Origin: Gnetum montanum
Lineage: Eukaryota; Streptophyta; Gnetopsida; Gnetales; Gnetaceae
DNA: 64,000 nucleotides
NCBI GenBank assembly: GCA_015680685.1
Contig: MNCI01016355.1
Coordinates: 224,711-288,710 of the forward strand
Reading direction: 5' to 3'
Part shown: one piece after another, positions 46,272 to 57,329 of the stretch
Layout of the letters: every line of letters begins with the position of its first letter
Position numbering within the stretch: position 1 is the stretch's first letter
The notes under the pieces: model-generated
Told to the model about the DNA's origin: nothing
What the model saw: only the letters and a program-made list of their open reading frames with translations
The model's database searches: none
Translations under genes and position numbers: made by a program

Positions 46272-47679
46272 CTGTTTGCTAAATAGATGTTGACATTCGA
46301 GCAGAAAATGTATTTGCAAACTTATAAATAGCATCTTTAGGAATTTCAAGAAACTTTAAATCTTTATGCTCACCAGCTATAATTGACTTTTTCTTCTCCA
46401 TTCCTTCTGCAAATGAAAGAATATCTTTCTGAGCTTGGGATAGGTCTTCACCTTCATTAACTTTTTTTATTTGTGTAGAGTTAGAATGAAACATTAATAT
46501 TTTAAGCAAAACTTCGCTATTATCATCATCAATAGACTCCTTCAAATACTGAATAAAATCTTCATTATCAAGATCAAAATTTATAAGATTATCAAATTTT
46601 ACATCATTTTCTGCTTGTACCTCAAATCCTTCTACTTCGTCATAATACATTTGAATTTCATCAAAATTATCTTCAAATTGTTGCTGGGCCAGCATCCTGA
46701 GAAGTTCTCCACGAAACCTTTGATGTTCTTAGGCTTGGATCACTGATTCAGTATCTTCGTCATATACTGCAGGACTAATGTCTTGGTAGATTCTTGATCT
46801 TGTGAAAGCAGCCATATTCAGTAGGTGCTTATCTTTGTCAGCAAACGGGCTTTCATCAGGGTTTGGATCAGGGATACTGGGAATAAAGGTTGATGTGCTA
46901 GGATGATCAGGAGGGTATAAATAGCAACGACCAAATTTATCATAGGCTTCAATTTGGGTAAGAGGTATATCAGGCATATCTGTATCAAACTCGGAATCAA
47001 AACTACTTATTTCAAAAACTACAGTAGTAGGAGGACATTTAACAGGACATGCTACTAGTGGTTCATTAAGTTCTGGACAGAGAGTTAGAACAGATTTACA
47101 GCGAAACAAGGGTTTCGGCGTATTAACCTTGGACATAAGATTTGGAGTAGAGGCATAATAAGTACCCATAGTCCAATAATATTTAGAAAACAAGACTATT
47201 CTTTCTATAGCAAGTCTTCTTAAAACTTACCAATATAGATAACCAAAACTATCTATAGTAAAATAACTTTTATACTTATCTAGTAGGGTTTCAGCAAGAG
47301 CAGCAAAATGTTCAACCTTCATAGTATCATATCGTCATTCTGAAGCAAACCAACAGGCGTCATTGATTAGATGTCAGTGCAGCCAATCTGGATCATATAG
47401 ACAATTGCGATCTTCGCATTGTTGTGGTAGTGATGGAGGCGGTAGGTCGATGTCGAACAGATTATCATATGGGGTAGCTAATATATTCTCATTAGAACAG
47501 TTACTGTAACAGTTACTATAATAGGCTCTGATACCATTGTGGGGTGTGGCCTCACGAGCCACTGCAAACATTCGCAGAGCTTGCCTCAGATTCGCATGAA
47601 ACCTAGCAGGAGAATCAAAGCGCAAAAAAGAAGCTTTACCAGACGTGCTAGAAGACTCAACAGGCCATAACAAATCCAT
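46272..47679 (-). pseudogene. Endogenous pararetrovirus, minus copy: first ORF
   Basis: Minus strand. From an ATG at 47679 a frame runs through the primer site (47536-47524) and on to 47374. It is then interrupted by several stops, and long open parts follow at 47193-46729 and 46695-46279. It matches the 359-codon ORF of the plus copy (48822-49901). The product is acidic (DPDPDESPF; many D/E) and has no recognised domain. It lies in the same frame ahead of the movement protein, with a single TAG near 46279 in between. I cannot assign a role; caulimovirids often have small or poorly conserved first ORFs. Confidence 0.75.
47524..47536 (-). other. Viral primer-binding site (tRNA-Met), minus copy
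   Basis: Minus strand TGGTATCAGAGCC, the canonical initiator-tRNA-Met primer site of caulimovirids and many copia elements. It is intact here, while the plus copy has one substitution. Confidence 0.93.
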
Positions 47680-47803
47680 GATACGGCTACGCGCAACTCA
47701 ACGTCAATCAACGCGCACTCTCCTCAACGCTCTTCGGACGGAGTATCACGCAGACGGACTCACTCCCAGCTAAACTTCTATCACGTCGAATCAACCCTTC
47801 CTT
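47537..47803 (-). repeat. Leader segment, right arm of the small inverted repeat
   Basis: Counterpart of 39600-39868 in opposite orientation. It carries the upstream start of ORF1 (ATG at 47679) and ends at about 47803, where the sequence turns without spacer into plus-strand viral protease-region sequence. Confidence 0.8.
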
Positions 47804-48610
47804 GAAAGATTAGACCCAATTAAAGAAGAAAATTGGGACGATATGAAAAGATGGATCGATGAAATGGAAAATGTCTATGATCTATCACAACATGAACATA
47901 AGTGGAATACAGAAGATGCTGACAAAGATCCAAGCATTTCAAGTACTTTTGGATGCAAAGAAATCTTACCAAAAGGTAGTACAGAAGCTAATTCCTCAAC
48001 AGAAGAAGAATTACCTTCCAAAGTAATACAATAGGTACCAAAATTTCTCATTACTCCTTATGAAAAGAAGTTTCCTATTAAGAAAGAAGTAAAAACAGCT
48101 AGACTAAAAGAAAAGAAAATAGTAGATCCAGTTACAATACATCAGATAAAACATCTGTTGTCTTTACAAAGTGTTCTACTTATTCCTATTAAAGTAGCTC
48201 TAGATGGAAACAAAAAATGGAGAAAATACCAAACTTTTATTGATACTAGTGCTACCCTAAATTTCTGTCATAAAGATGTGCTTGAAAACTGGAAAGAAAA
48301 TCCAAAACCAATCAAGTTAAAAACAATGAATGGAATACGAACTCTATCGTATTTTGCTTTCAATATTCCTGTCTCTCTAAATGACGAATATGTAGGAATA
48401 ACAAATTTTGTTCAAGTTTCAAACAGAGGTTTTGATATCGGATTAGGTGCACATTTTATGATAGTATAGGTCCCTATACTATTGGTCAAGAAATGGTTGT
48501 TTGTTCATCACCGGTACAAGATCCAAGGCCAAAAATAATTATTGGTAGAATCCCGGCTACTTTACATAAAAACAAGCATCCACAGATAAAACAGTTTCAA
48601 AAAGATCCAA
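47804..48610 (+). pseudogene. Orphan coat/protease-junction fragment of the pararetrovirus
   Basis: Corresponds to about 52475-53284 of the plus copy. It holds the acidic coat C-terminal part and the protease with active-site region FIDTSATLNF (the plus copy has DIG). It ends at ...KQFQKDPS and passes directly into the leader and primer site of the plus copy at 48611. The viral part is therefore cut at both ends and joined protease-to-leader in the same orientation, skipping RT and RNase H. Confidence 0.85.
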
Positions 48611-48619
48611 GCCCCACAA

Positions 48620-48632
48620 TGGTATCGGAGCC
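48620..48632 (+). other. Viral primer-binding site (tRNA-Met), plus copy
   Basis: TGGTATCGGAGCC, one change from the canonical TGGTATCAGAGCC. It marks the start of the nearly complete plus copy. From here to the promoter at 55.6 kb is about 7 kb, a usual caulimovirid genome size. Confidence 0.92.
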
Positions 48633-48639
48633 TGTTATA

Positions 48640-49901
48640 GTAACTATTTTAATAAGAATATACCAGCTACCACATATGATAATCTGTTCGACGCCGACCT
48701 ACCGCCTCCATCATTACCACAACAATGCGAAGATCGCAATTGTCTATATAATCCAGATTGGCTGCACTGGCATCTGGTCAACAATGCGTGTTGGTTTGCT
48801 TCAAAATGGCGATATGATACTATGAAGGCTGAACATTTTGCTGCTTTTGTTGAAACCCTACTAGATAAGTATGAAAGTTATTTTACTTCAGATAGTTTTG
48901 GTTCTCTATATTGGCAAATTTTAAGAAGACCTGCTATAGAAAGAATAGCTTTGTTTTCTAAATATTATTGGACTATGGGTACTTGTTATGTTTCTACTCC
49001 AAATCTTATGTCTAAGATTAATACGCCGAAACCCTTGTTTCGCTGTAAATCTGTTCTAACTCTCTGTCCAGAACCTAATGAACCACTAGTAACATGTCTT
49101 GTTAAATGTCCTCCTACTACTGTAATTTTTGAAATAAGTAATTTTGATTCCGAGTTTGATACAGATATGCCTGATATACCTCTTACCCAAATTGAAGCCT
49201 ATGATAAATTTGGTCGTTGCTATTTATACCCTCCTGATCATCCTAGCACATCAACCTTTATTCCCGGTATCCCTGATCCAGACCCTGATGAAAGCCCGTT
49301 TGCTGACAAAGATAAGCACCTACTGAATATGGCTGCTTTAACAAGATCAAGAATCTGCCAAGACATCAGTCCTGCAGTATATGACAAAGATACTGAATCA
49401 GTGATCCAAGCTCAAGAACATCAAAGATTTCGTGGAGAACTTCTCAGGATGCTGGCCCAGCAACAATTTGAAGATAATTTTGATGAAATTCAAATGTATT
49501 ATGATGAAGTAGAAGGATTTAAGGTACAAGCAGAAAATGATGTAGAATTTGATAATCCTGTAAATTCTGATCCTGATAATAAAGATTTTATTCAGTATTT
49601 GAAGGAGTCTATTGATGATGATAATAACGAAGTTTTGCCTATAATATTAATGTTTCGTTCTAACTTTACACAAATAAAAGAAGTTAATGAAGGTGAAGAC
49701 CTATCCCAAGCTCAGAAGGATATTCTTCCATTTGTAGAAGCAATGAAAAAGAAAAAGTCAATTATAGCTTGTGAGTATAAAGATTTAAAGTTTCTTGAAA
49801 TTCTTAAAGATGCTATTTATAAGTTTGCAAATACATTCTCTGCTCGAATGTCAACATCTATTAAGCAAACAGAAGCAATTCTAGATATTAAAGGAAAATG
49901 A
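48640..49901 (+). pseudogene. Endogenous pararetrovirus, plus copy: first ORF (acidic protein)
   Basis: Open from 48822 (ATG) to TGA at 49899, 359 codons. The frame is also open upstream to near 48640 without an ATG, as the real start in the other copy lies before the primer site. The N-terminal half contains LFSKYYWTMG and a cysteine pair region (FRCKSVLTLCP). The middle is D/E/P-rich. The C-terminal part (LKFLEILKDAIYKFANTFS) is helical. No known domain. The frame continues directly into the movement protein past the TGA, which the minus copy does not have at that place, so ORF1 and movement protein were probably one reading frame. Confidence 0.78.
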
Positions 49902-51065
49902 ATTAGACCAGTATTCTTACCTATTTTCACGGAAGAAGAAGTAGAGAAATGGAAGGGACAAAGTCATAATTATGTACATTTAGAACAACTTGATATCTTA
50001 GTTAGTCCGAAGTTTAATTACGACATAGGTGCAGAATATGTTGTAACATTATTAAATAGTAAAGTAATTGGTGGCGGAATTAAACAAGGTCCAGATATAG
50101 CATGGGAAAAGGCTAAGATATGTCAATTTCAAGGAACTCTTAATTCTGATGCAATGTGTGTTGTTCAACCAAATTATCAACTAGCATTAGCTGATGATTT
50201 TATTACAAATGCATTATTAATCTGTGTTAAAGTTCATGAAATAGAGTTATTACCTAGCTCAGTGTATGCTGCTGTAGCTGCACAAGGAACATTTCAACTC
50301 TCTAATATTATTCTTATGAATCATAAGTTAAAATGGGGAGTTCAGTTTCCTAATGGAAGTCAAAATTTACTTCAATGTGGTAAAAGTATAAATGTTCCAA
50401 GATATTGCAATTCTTTTCCTCAAATTCAACACCTTTTACAAGAACAAGAATTCAAGACATATGAAAAGCCAAAAATGAGATGGACACAATATCTAATTCA
50501 ACAATTTGGTCGATCTGCTGTTATCACTCTTGAAATTATATCTGTTGTTTTGCCTACAAGAAAATTATCTGAAAAAGACAATACATCAAAAAATAAAGAA
50601 GGATCTACTTCTCCAAATTTTGATACCCGAGGTATGTTGTACAAATTTCAACATCGACTCTATGCTTTTCAAAATGCATCTTACAAGCAATATGGAGATC
50701 GAAGGTTACTCAGCAGCATTGGAAGATGGCCACCATTAACTGCTTATTCTACGATGGCATCTCGACAAGATCCTCCTCAAACTAAAGCTGATTGTAGTTA
50801 TCTGCTAGAACACTCTCTCAACAGTACTCAAGAACAACAGTTAAAAATTCGACAACTAAATTATTTAGTTCATTGGACATCTTATGCTGCTCAACATTTT
50901 CAAAATGTCGAAGATAAAGTAGATGATCTTGAAAATAAAGTTGAAAAGGTAGATGATAGTGTTGCACAACTATCAAAAGAAATAACTGAGCATCTACAAG
51001 CATATGATCAAATAGTACAAGCTCGAGAAGAAGCTCGAGAAAAGAAAGTTCGCTTTAAAAGGTAA
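49902..51065 (+). pseudogene. Endogenous pararetrovirus, plus copy: movement protein
   Basis: About 388 codons open from 49902. It starts IRPVFLPIF, then QLDILVSPKFNYDIGAEYVV, a 30K-superfamily core, and later ALADDFITNALLICVKVHE. The C-terminal 90 residues form a heptad coiled coil (VEDKVDDLENKVEKVDDSV) ending in a basic tail. In caulimovirids this tail contacts virion-associated protein and particles during cell-to-cell movement. It is the better preserved of the two copies; only the TGA at 49899 separates it from ORF1. Confidence 0.87.
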
Positions 51066-51342
51066 AAAGAAGAAGAAACTATAAAGTTTCATGAGATTTT
51101 CACATTAGAAAATCAGTTGAGGTTACCTGCTCCTGAAAAAAAATCACCAAAGATAGAAACATCAAAAGCAACAGTTTAAATCAATGCTCGTGATAAAGCT
51201 CTATTAGACAAAATCAAACGTCTAATGGCGAAAAGGAAAGGTAAAAAGCCTGCAAGTTCTGTTTCAGCCCCATCTGCTCCTCCTGAAGAAAAGGAAGAAA
51301 AGAAAGAAAGAGGAAGATAAGCAATCTGATTGCCAAAGAATC
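51066..51342 (+). pseudogene. Lysine-rich linker between movement and coat proteins
   Basis: Short broken frames encode LPAPEKKSPKIET and then DKIKRLMAKRKGKKPASSV with a K/E-rich end. The position and basic, proline-rich composition recall the virion-associated or coat N-terminal regions of caulimovirids, but homology cannot be shown. This part is missing from the minus copy, where the LTR sits. Confidence 0.5.
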
Positions 51343-52830
51343 ATGGTGACACGAAAGCAATCTACAAGACCATGGCAAAGACCTCTTGTACATCCACCTC
51401 CAACTTTTTTGGCATTTCAACAATGGCCAAATGCATCAATTCCAGTAATCGACATTGACTATCTACCACCCAAAGAGATATTGCATGCCTTAAGGTTATG
51501 GATAGATCAATTAAGAGTTGCTATGAATATTTTTGGAATAGATGAAAGAACAATCATCATTGGTGCCTTTACAAGAGCTGCTGGTAAAATTAGACACTGG
51601 TGGGAAAGTGCTACAATTGAACAACAGGAACAAGTTATACAAACAGGTTTGCACGGAGTATTTGTTACATTAATAACAGAGTTTACTGTAGATTTATCTT
51701 CAAAACTAAGGTTTAAAGATAAGTTACTCTTAAGTCAAAGAAAGTTAAGTGATTTAAGATATTTTGAGCAATTTAGTGCTGAATATGGAAATGAAGTTTA
51801 CATGTTAGCATTACATAGAGATCAAATGATAAATTACTTATATCTTGGAAGCCTACCTGCTAAATTAGGCCAAATGGAAGATATTGATATTGGTCTGACA
51901 TATTTCATTGATATTGTACATATGGTCAGACAAGAATTACAGTTTGCTTGCTATAATGTGTTTTTACAAAAGTTGCTACCAAGTGCAGAAGTTTGTTATA
52001 ATCTAGACGATGTAGATTCTTTTGGACCACCTGCTAAAGCTCCTGAAAGAAGACAAAGAAAATTTACTAGTCGAAGACGAATTCCAAAGTTTCAACGATG
52101 ACAAAAAAGATCTCAACCACAACCAAAAAGATTCAAGAAGAAGTTCTTTGTAGGAAAACGCAAGTTTTCGGGTAAAAAAAAATCTGTAACTTGCTATAGT
52201 TGCAAAAGACAAGGACACTATGCTTATGAATGTCCAGTCAATCCACAAAAGAATAGTGGAAAGTTGAAAGCATTTTTTGAATCTAACCCTGATTTAGAAC
52301 CAGTTGAAGATCCAGACAATTATTCTTCAAGCACCGAAGAATCACAATCTGAAAGTTCAAGTTATACAACTATGTCAGAACTAGAAGCAAAAGGCAAAAA
52401 TAACATGATGCAAGGTATAACTGATTTTTCAATTTCTGATGAAGAATGGCTTTCTAATATTTCTTTAGCTGATGAAGAAAGATTAGACCCAATTAAAGAA
52501 GAAAATTAGAACGATATGGAAAGATGGATCGATGAAATGGAAAATGTCTATGATCTATCACAACATGAACATAAGTGAAATACAGAAGATGCTAACAAAG
52601 ATCCAAGCATTTCAAGTACTTTTGGATACAAAGAAATCTTACCAAAAGGTAGTACAGAAGCTGATTCCTCAACAGAAGAAGAATTACCTTCCAAAGTAAT
52701 ACAAAAGGTACCAAAATTTCTCATTACTCCTTATGAAAAGAAGTTTCCTATTAAGAAAGAAGTAAAAACAGCTAGACTAAAAGAAAAGAAAATAGTAGAT
52801 CCAGTTACAATACATCAGATAAAACATCTG
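51343..52830 (+). pseudogene. Endogenous pararetrovirus, plus copy: coat protein with zinc knuckle
   Basis: ATG at 51343, open to TGA at 52099. The core includes VIDIDYLPPKEILHALRLW, WWESATIEQQEQVIQTG and LGSLPAKLGQ. After the TGA the same frame continues with a basic stretch, then the zinc knuckle CYSCKRQGHYAYEC (C-x2-C-x4-H-x4-C) at 52192-52233. An acidic serine-rich tail follows. Further stops at 52507 and 52576 stand, like 52099, where tryptophan or similar is read in the minus copy (TGG to TGA/TAG). The capsid core plus knuckle is the caulimovirid coat signature. The frame joins the protease without a break in order. Confidence 0.87.
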
Positions 52831-53511
52831 TTGTCTTTACAAAGTGTTCTACTTATTCCTATCAAAGTAGCTATAGATGGAAACAAAAAATGGAAAAAAT
52901 ACGAAGCTTTTATTGATATTGGTGCTACCCTAAATTTCTGTCATAAAGATGTGCTTGAAAACTGGAAAGAAAATCCAAAACCAGTCAAGTTAGAAACAAT
53001 GAATGGAATACAAACTCTATCGTATTTTGCTTTCGATATTCCTGTCTTTCTAAATGACGAATATGTAGGAACAACAAATTTTGTTCAAGTTTCAGACAGT
53101 GGTTTTGATATCGAATTAGGTGCACATTTTATGGATAGTATAGGTCCCTATACTATTGATCAAGAAATGGTTGTTTGTTCATCACCGATACAAGATCCAA
53201 GGCCAAAAATAATTATTGGTAGAATCCCGGCTGCTTTACATAAAAACAAGCATCCACAGATAAAACAGTTTCAAAAAGATCCAAGTATTTCTACAATTAT
53301 TTCTCAAAAGAAAATGGAAGAAATAGCAAGTGCAAAATACAAGAATTTACAGCAATTGAGAAAAGCTCAACTAAATCTCACTATTGACGAAAGTCAGTTA
53401 GTTTCCTATTTTTATGCTTTACAAGAATGCTGTTGTGAACATCCTTTAGAATTTTGGGATAAAGATAACCCTACTGCTTATATTCCTACAGTACATAATA
53501 TTCTTATATAG
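52831..53511 (+). pseudogene. Endogenous pararetrovirus, plus copy: aspartic protease
   Basis: 226 open codons. The active-site strand reads AFIDIGATLNFCH with the catalytic aspartate codon at 52915-52917; the usual D-T/S-G is D-I-G here, and D-T-S in the fragment at 48.24 kb. Later blocks are MVVCSSPIQDPRPKIIIGRI and a helical linker to RT. It ends at TAG 53509 in the middle of the polyprotein. The altered active site suggests loss of activity. Confidence 0.83.
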
Positions 53512-54303
53512 AGTAAGCAAATATTATTAAATCCGGTAGATATTGAAGAAATTGGAAAACAAGTTGAAGAATTCTTGAAGAAAGGATTGATACAACCTTC
53601 TAAATCCAACTACTCCTATTCAAGTTTTATTGTTGAAAATCATGCTAAAATCAAAAGAGGAAAAACAAAAATGGTGATCAATTATATTCCCCTAAACGTT
53701 GTTACGGTAGATATCAAATGATCGCTCCCAAACAAAGAAAGTCTTATTCAAAAGGTTGCAGCAAAATCCATTTTTAGTAAATTTGATTGCAAGTCAGGAT
53801 ATCATCAAATCAAAATTGCAGAAGAAGATACGCATAAAACGGCTTTCAGTACACCACAAGGATTGTTTGAATGGACAGTCATGCCATTTGGACTAAAAAA
53901 TGCCCCTTCTCAGTTTCAAGAAAGAATGGATTCAATATTTGGTAAATACCAGCATTTTATTACAAATTATATTGATGATTTTTTAATATTTTCAGATTCT
54001 ATCTCAGATCATGTGAATCATCTGCTCCAGTTTGCTTCAATCTGTAAACAACATGGAATCGAGTTATCCAAGGATCCGAAGAAGTTTCAGTTAGGTAAAC
54101 AAGAGATTGAATTTTTAGGTGTACAGTTAAAAAATGGAAAAATCCATATGCAACCGCATGTGTTACAAAAAATTATACAGTTTCCTAATAGATTAGCAAA
54201 TAAAGATCAATGTTTAAGATTTCTTGGTTGTGTGAATTATGTCTCTAAGGACATAGAAAAGTTCAGTGATAAAACTACAGAAATACGATGGTGTAAAAAT
54301 TAA
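53512..54303 (+). pseudogene. Endogenous pararetrovirus, plus copy: reverse transcriptase
   Basis: The same frame as the protease. Finger region KKGLIQPSKSNYSYSSF, then a stop (TGA near 53719) after VVTVDIK. The palm follows: FSKFDCKSGYHQIKI, WTVMPFGLKNAPSQFQ and the catalytic YIDD at 53968-53979. The thumb runs IEFLGVQLKNG and RFLGCVNYV. It ends at TAA 54301. The catalytic aspartates (FDCKSGYH and YIDD) are present; the stops make it a pseudogene. It is the only RT of this virus in the window. Confidence 0.9.
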
Positions 54304-54348
54304 ATACCATTTGTATGGACCTAGAAAGCATCTGCTTAAGTTATACAG

Positions 54349-55400
54349 TTGAAGAAAGAATGTCAGAATTTACGACCGTTAAATCCAATTCTAAAAGAGC
54401 CTTTTGTACTAAATACTGATGCAAGTTATGATGCATGGGCTGCTGTATTGTTACAGAAGAACTCAACAAATGAAGATATCTATGCTTATGCTTCAGGTAG
54501 TTTTCATAAGAACGAGTTAAACTACTGGCTTGCAGAAAAGGAAATTTTAGCTGCTATCAAAGGTTTGGAAAAATTTCATATTTACTTAGTAGAAGATCCC
54601 TTTATTTTAAGGACTGATTCTGCTAATTTGGCTACTTTATTAAAAAAAAAAAAAAGATCACGCATTCACCCAAGTTGCAAAGGTTTGCTTGGTGGCAGTT
54701 TCTATTATCTCAGTATAAGTTTTCTATAGAACACATTCCTGGTCCAGTTAATTTTTTACCAGATGCACTTACCAGAGAATTAAAGCCCCAGATAAAGATG
54801 ATGCAAGCACTACCAGAAAGAAGTAGTTCATTTCAAAATCCCCTACAAGATCTAGAAGATTGGATTTTATGGCCTATAGCGACACTAGAAGACAGAGTTA
54901 AATGGTGTAGACTAATATTAAAGTTTTTTCCTCAAGACTCTACGCTCAATGCTACAAAGCAATATCCAATCATAGATTTCTTTATAAATATGGCTAGAAG
55001 AATTGACTGCTTAGTCAATAACCTCAGATAGAGTCGCTTGGAACCAAAGATCCTTAGTCATCTGCAACATCATGAAGTACTAGACGATATTCTCTTAATC
55101 AGAAGACCCATATTCGCTAATGACAATTCCAGATGTTATTTAAATCAAGTTGTTGAAAGTAATATGTGAGAAACCAAGTTATGTAATGCTTTTCAGCGCA
55201 TTAATTTTTTTGATCAAATTACTTGGTATGAAAATGAACAGCTACTACCCAAGCAAGTGTTCCCGCCAAATGAAATGACGTCATCACCAGCATCTGTGTT
55301 ATCAGAATTATCAAAGTTCATCAAGGAATGTCCGAATTGTCCAAAGACACATGGAAAGATCTGTGGAGTCCACAAGGCAATACTAAAGGCTATCCACTAG
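54349..55400 (+). pseudogene. Endogenous pararetrovirus, plus copy: RNase H and C-terminal extension
   Basis: The RNase H starts LNTDASYDAWAAVLLQ (first catalytic Asp), with a Glu-containing helix (YWLAEKEILAAIKGL) and LRTDSANL. An A14 run at about 54642-54655 then shifts the frame, and the protein resumes at 54675 with FSIEHIPGPVNFLPDALTR, the last catalytic Asp. A frame with stops at 55029 and 55168 continues to TAG 55398. It encodes a further 120 codons ending in ECPNCPKTHGKICGVHK, a Cys/His cluster (C-x2-C-x3-H-x3-C-x2-H). RNase H removes the RNA template in reverse transcription. The extension past RNase H is unusual. Confidence 0.82.
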
Positions 55401-55472
55401 GCGAGTGGATAAGGACAACGATGTCAACAAGACAACGTCAACGAAAGGATAAGGATGCTTCATCATCTATGT

Positions 55473-55680
55473 AGATAAGATCGAATCAGATTTGATTCGG
55501 ATAAGATCGAATCAAATCAGTTAGAGTCCTTTGTCTGTTTGTAAGCCTCGAAGCTATAAATAAGAGGCACTCCCCTCTTCCAAAAATCATCACATAGATC
55601 ATCCCTAGATATCATCCTTCAAAAGAATCCCTCTTCTCATAGATCTCTAGGGCAGATCTCTAATAGGGGGGAGGGGGGAT
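55473..55680 (+). promoter_or_regulatory. Pararetrovirus promoter and start of leader
   Basis: TATA box CTATAAATAAGAGG with TATAAATA at 55555-55562; transcription would start near 55587. Upstream, 55473-55520 holds direct and inverted copies of GATCGAATCA/TTTGATTCGG, enhancer-like. An ATF/TGA-type TGACGTCA-like core (ATGACGTCATC) is at about 55275. The region downstream is pyrimidine-rich with no AATAAA seen. The viral sequence fades after about 55680. Confidence 0.7.
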
Positions 55681-55689
55681 GACCCCCTC

Positions 55690-57300
55690 CAACAACAAAA
55701 AGAAACGCAGGGCAAAAGAAAGCATAAGGAACCCGCGTCGCCGGTGGGGACGAGCCCCGTCCCCAACCCCTAGGGGTGAGTCGGCAAACGATGACAAGCG
55801 CAGTGCAGACATTCTAGCTCATGGAGCAAATCCAAAGTGTTTCGATGATCCTCGGTGTCTCTGAAGTTTGCCGCCTGCTGGATACCCTGCATAGTGGACT
55901 CCCGCCTGCTCCGGTCCACCGATGAATCCCCCACGTCTGGATGGAAACGCATCGAGGTTCAACGGATATGTCTCCAGAGCTTCCCCCAGGAGCTCTCACA
56001 ACTTATACCCAAGATGAGGTACAGGCATCACCCCCCCCCCCCCCCCCCCCCCCCCCCCCGAGCCACTGTCGGACACTATGCTGGTGTGCCCGATCAAGCT
56101 GTCTTTGCCTCTGCTCCTCCTCCTCCTCTAAACGTTCTTGCTTCACCCTCTCCTCCTCCTGTAAATGTTCTTGCTCTGCCCTCTTCTCCTCTTGCGCTCT
56201 ACGGGCCACATCCTCCTACCTCAACTCCTCTCACACCTGGACCCGGATCTCGTCAACAAGCTAGGCCCAAGCGACCTCTGCCATTAGCTCGTGCTATCTC
56301 ATTCGCTCCTGTTCCCGCTCGTGGAGCTGAGCTTCCAAGTCAACCCGAGTCTGAGCAGGGACCTCGTTCTATTTGGCCTCCCACTCACGCCGCTCTACCT
56401 CCCGCGTAGCAGTTGCGGCTCTTTGCTCGGCCTGTTGCAGCTCTTCGACCCAGTTTGTGCGGTCATTGGAGGGGTCCAACAAGGGGGAAGCTGTCCTGAT
56501 GAGCCTAGCAGGGAGGCATTGATCCCGCTACGAGCAGCATCCCCACGCGAAGGTTGTCGTTGGCAAGGTCCAGTGGGTCCCCCGACTGGGCGAGGCTAAG
56601 GGGTCAGGGGGGCAACAAGGGAGCAGGCAGGGGTGACCCCCCGCGGGGGGTAGAGGACGACGGGCCAAACGCCCCTCACCTACTCTCCACAGAGCCAAGA
56701 TCAACCCTGAATGTTGACCACATTGCTTAAGAAGGATAACCTCCACAAAAAAACACAGGAGGTTAATCTGGAAGCCTAACTTCAAACAATGCATAAAAAT
56801 AAAGTGCATACCCTAAAATTTGGACCCGTTGCTAGATTGGACGAAAAAACGATCCACCAGATCGATCGCCCAGGCCCAGAGACGAGGGAGGGAAGATCTG
56901 GGAACCTATCAACTTTGCGTATGTGGCACGGGTCCATCAAAGAAAAGCTCAATGTCCTGTAGGCCGCGGGTTGTAGGTAGAATGATTTCTCCAGCGGCCT
57001 AGGTCCCCAAACAGCTAACGATAGCTGACTCGGTGATGCGGATCTTGCGTCCTCGGAAGACGATCTGGTCGTCGTCCCAGTTAACGAAAAAAGCGTCATC
57101 CGCCAAATCTAGGTCGTCAACCAGCCACTGCAGCAAGGCAAACCAGCCGCACCGGGTGACCAACCGCCAGAGCTCCTCATCCTCCTGGAAGGTGGCGCAG
57201 TCAGGCTCAAACGTCGACGTCACACCCATGGCCACCTCGATTTCGCTCCACGCGCAACGGGTCTGAGAAATTAGCCGTTGGGGGAGGTAGTCTGTCTTGA
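55690..57300 (-). pseudogene. Accessory ORF: FRGRKI-type domain plus E/R/Q-rich coiled coil
   Basis: Minus strand, directly behind the LINE. The segment 57235-56999 encodes a helical domain (ELWRLVTRCGWFALLQWLV; DDAFFVNWDDDQIVFRGRKI). About 57000-56590 is a poorly kept linker. About 56480-56060 encodes a strong coiled coil (EELQQAEQRAATATREVERR; RAQEEKRAEQEHLQEEERV) ending in a glycine run made by the C29 tract. The frame then continues to about 55690. Stops are TAG and TGA. The domain order matches the plus-strand pseudogene at 7.15-10.7 kb. Function unknown. It could be a separate retrotransposon ORF cut by the LINE. Confidence 0.5.
56031..56059. repeat. C29 homopolymer
   Basis: 29 consecutive C (G on minus), flanked by CAGGCATCA and GAGCCACTG. 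Length is likely unreliable in the assembly. On the minus strand it creates a polyglycine run in the coiled-coil ORF. Confidence 0.95.
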
Positions 57301-57329
57301 TAAAATACTATGTGATTTCTTGCCTTCCA

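Noticed and set aside
55855-56409. 184-codon plus frame with a polyproline run
   Set aside because: The proline run is the C29 tract, and the opposite strand encodes a far more protein-like coiled coil.
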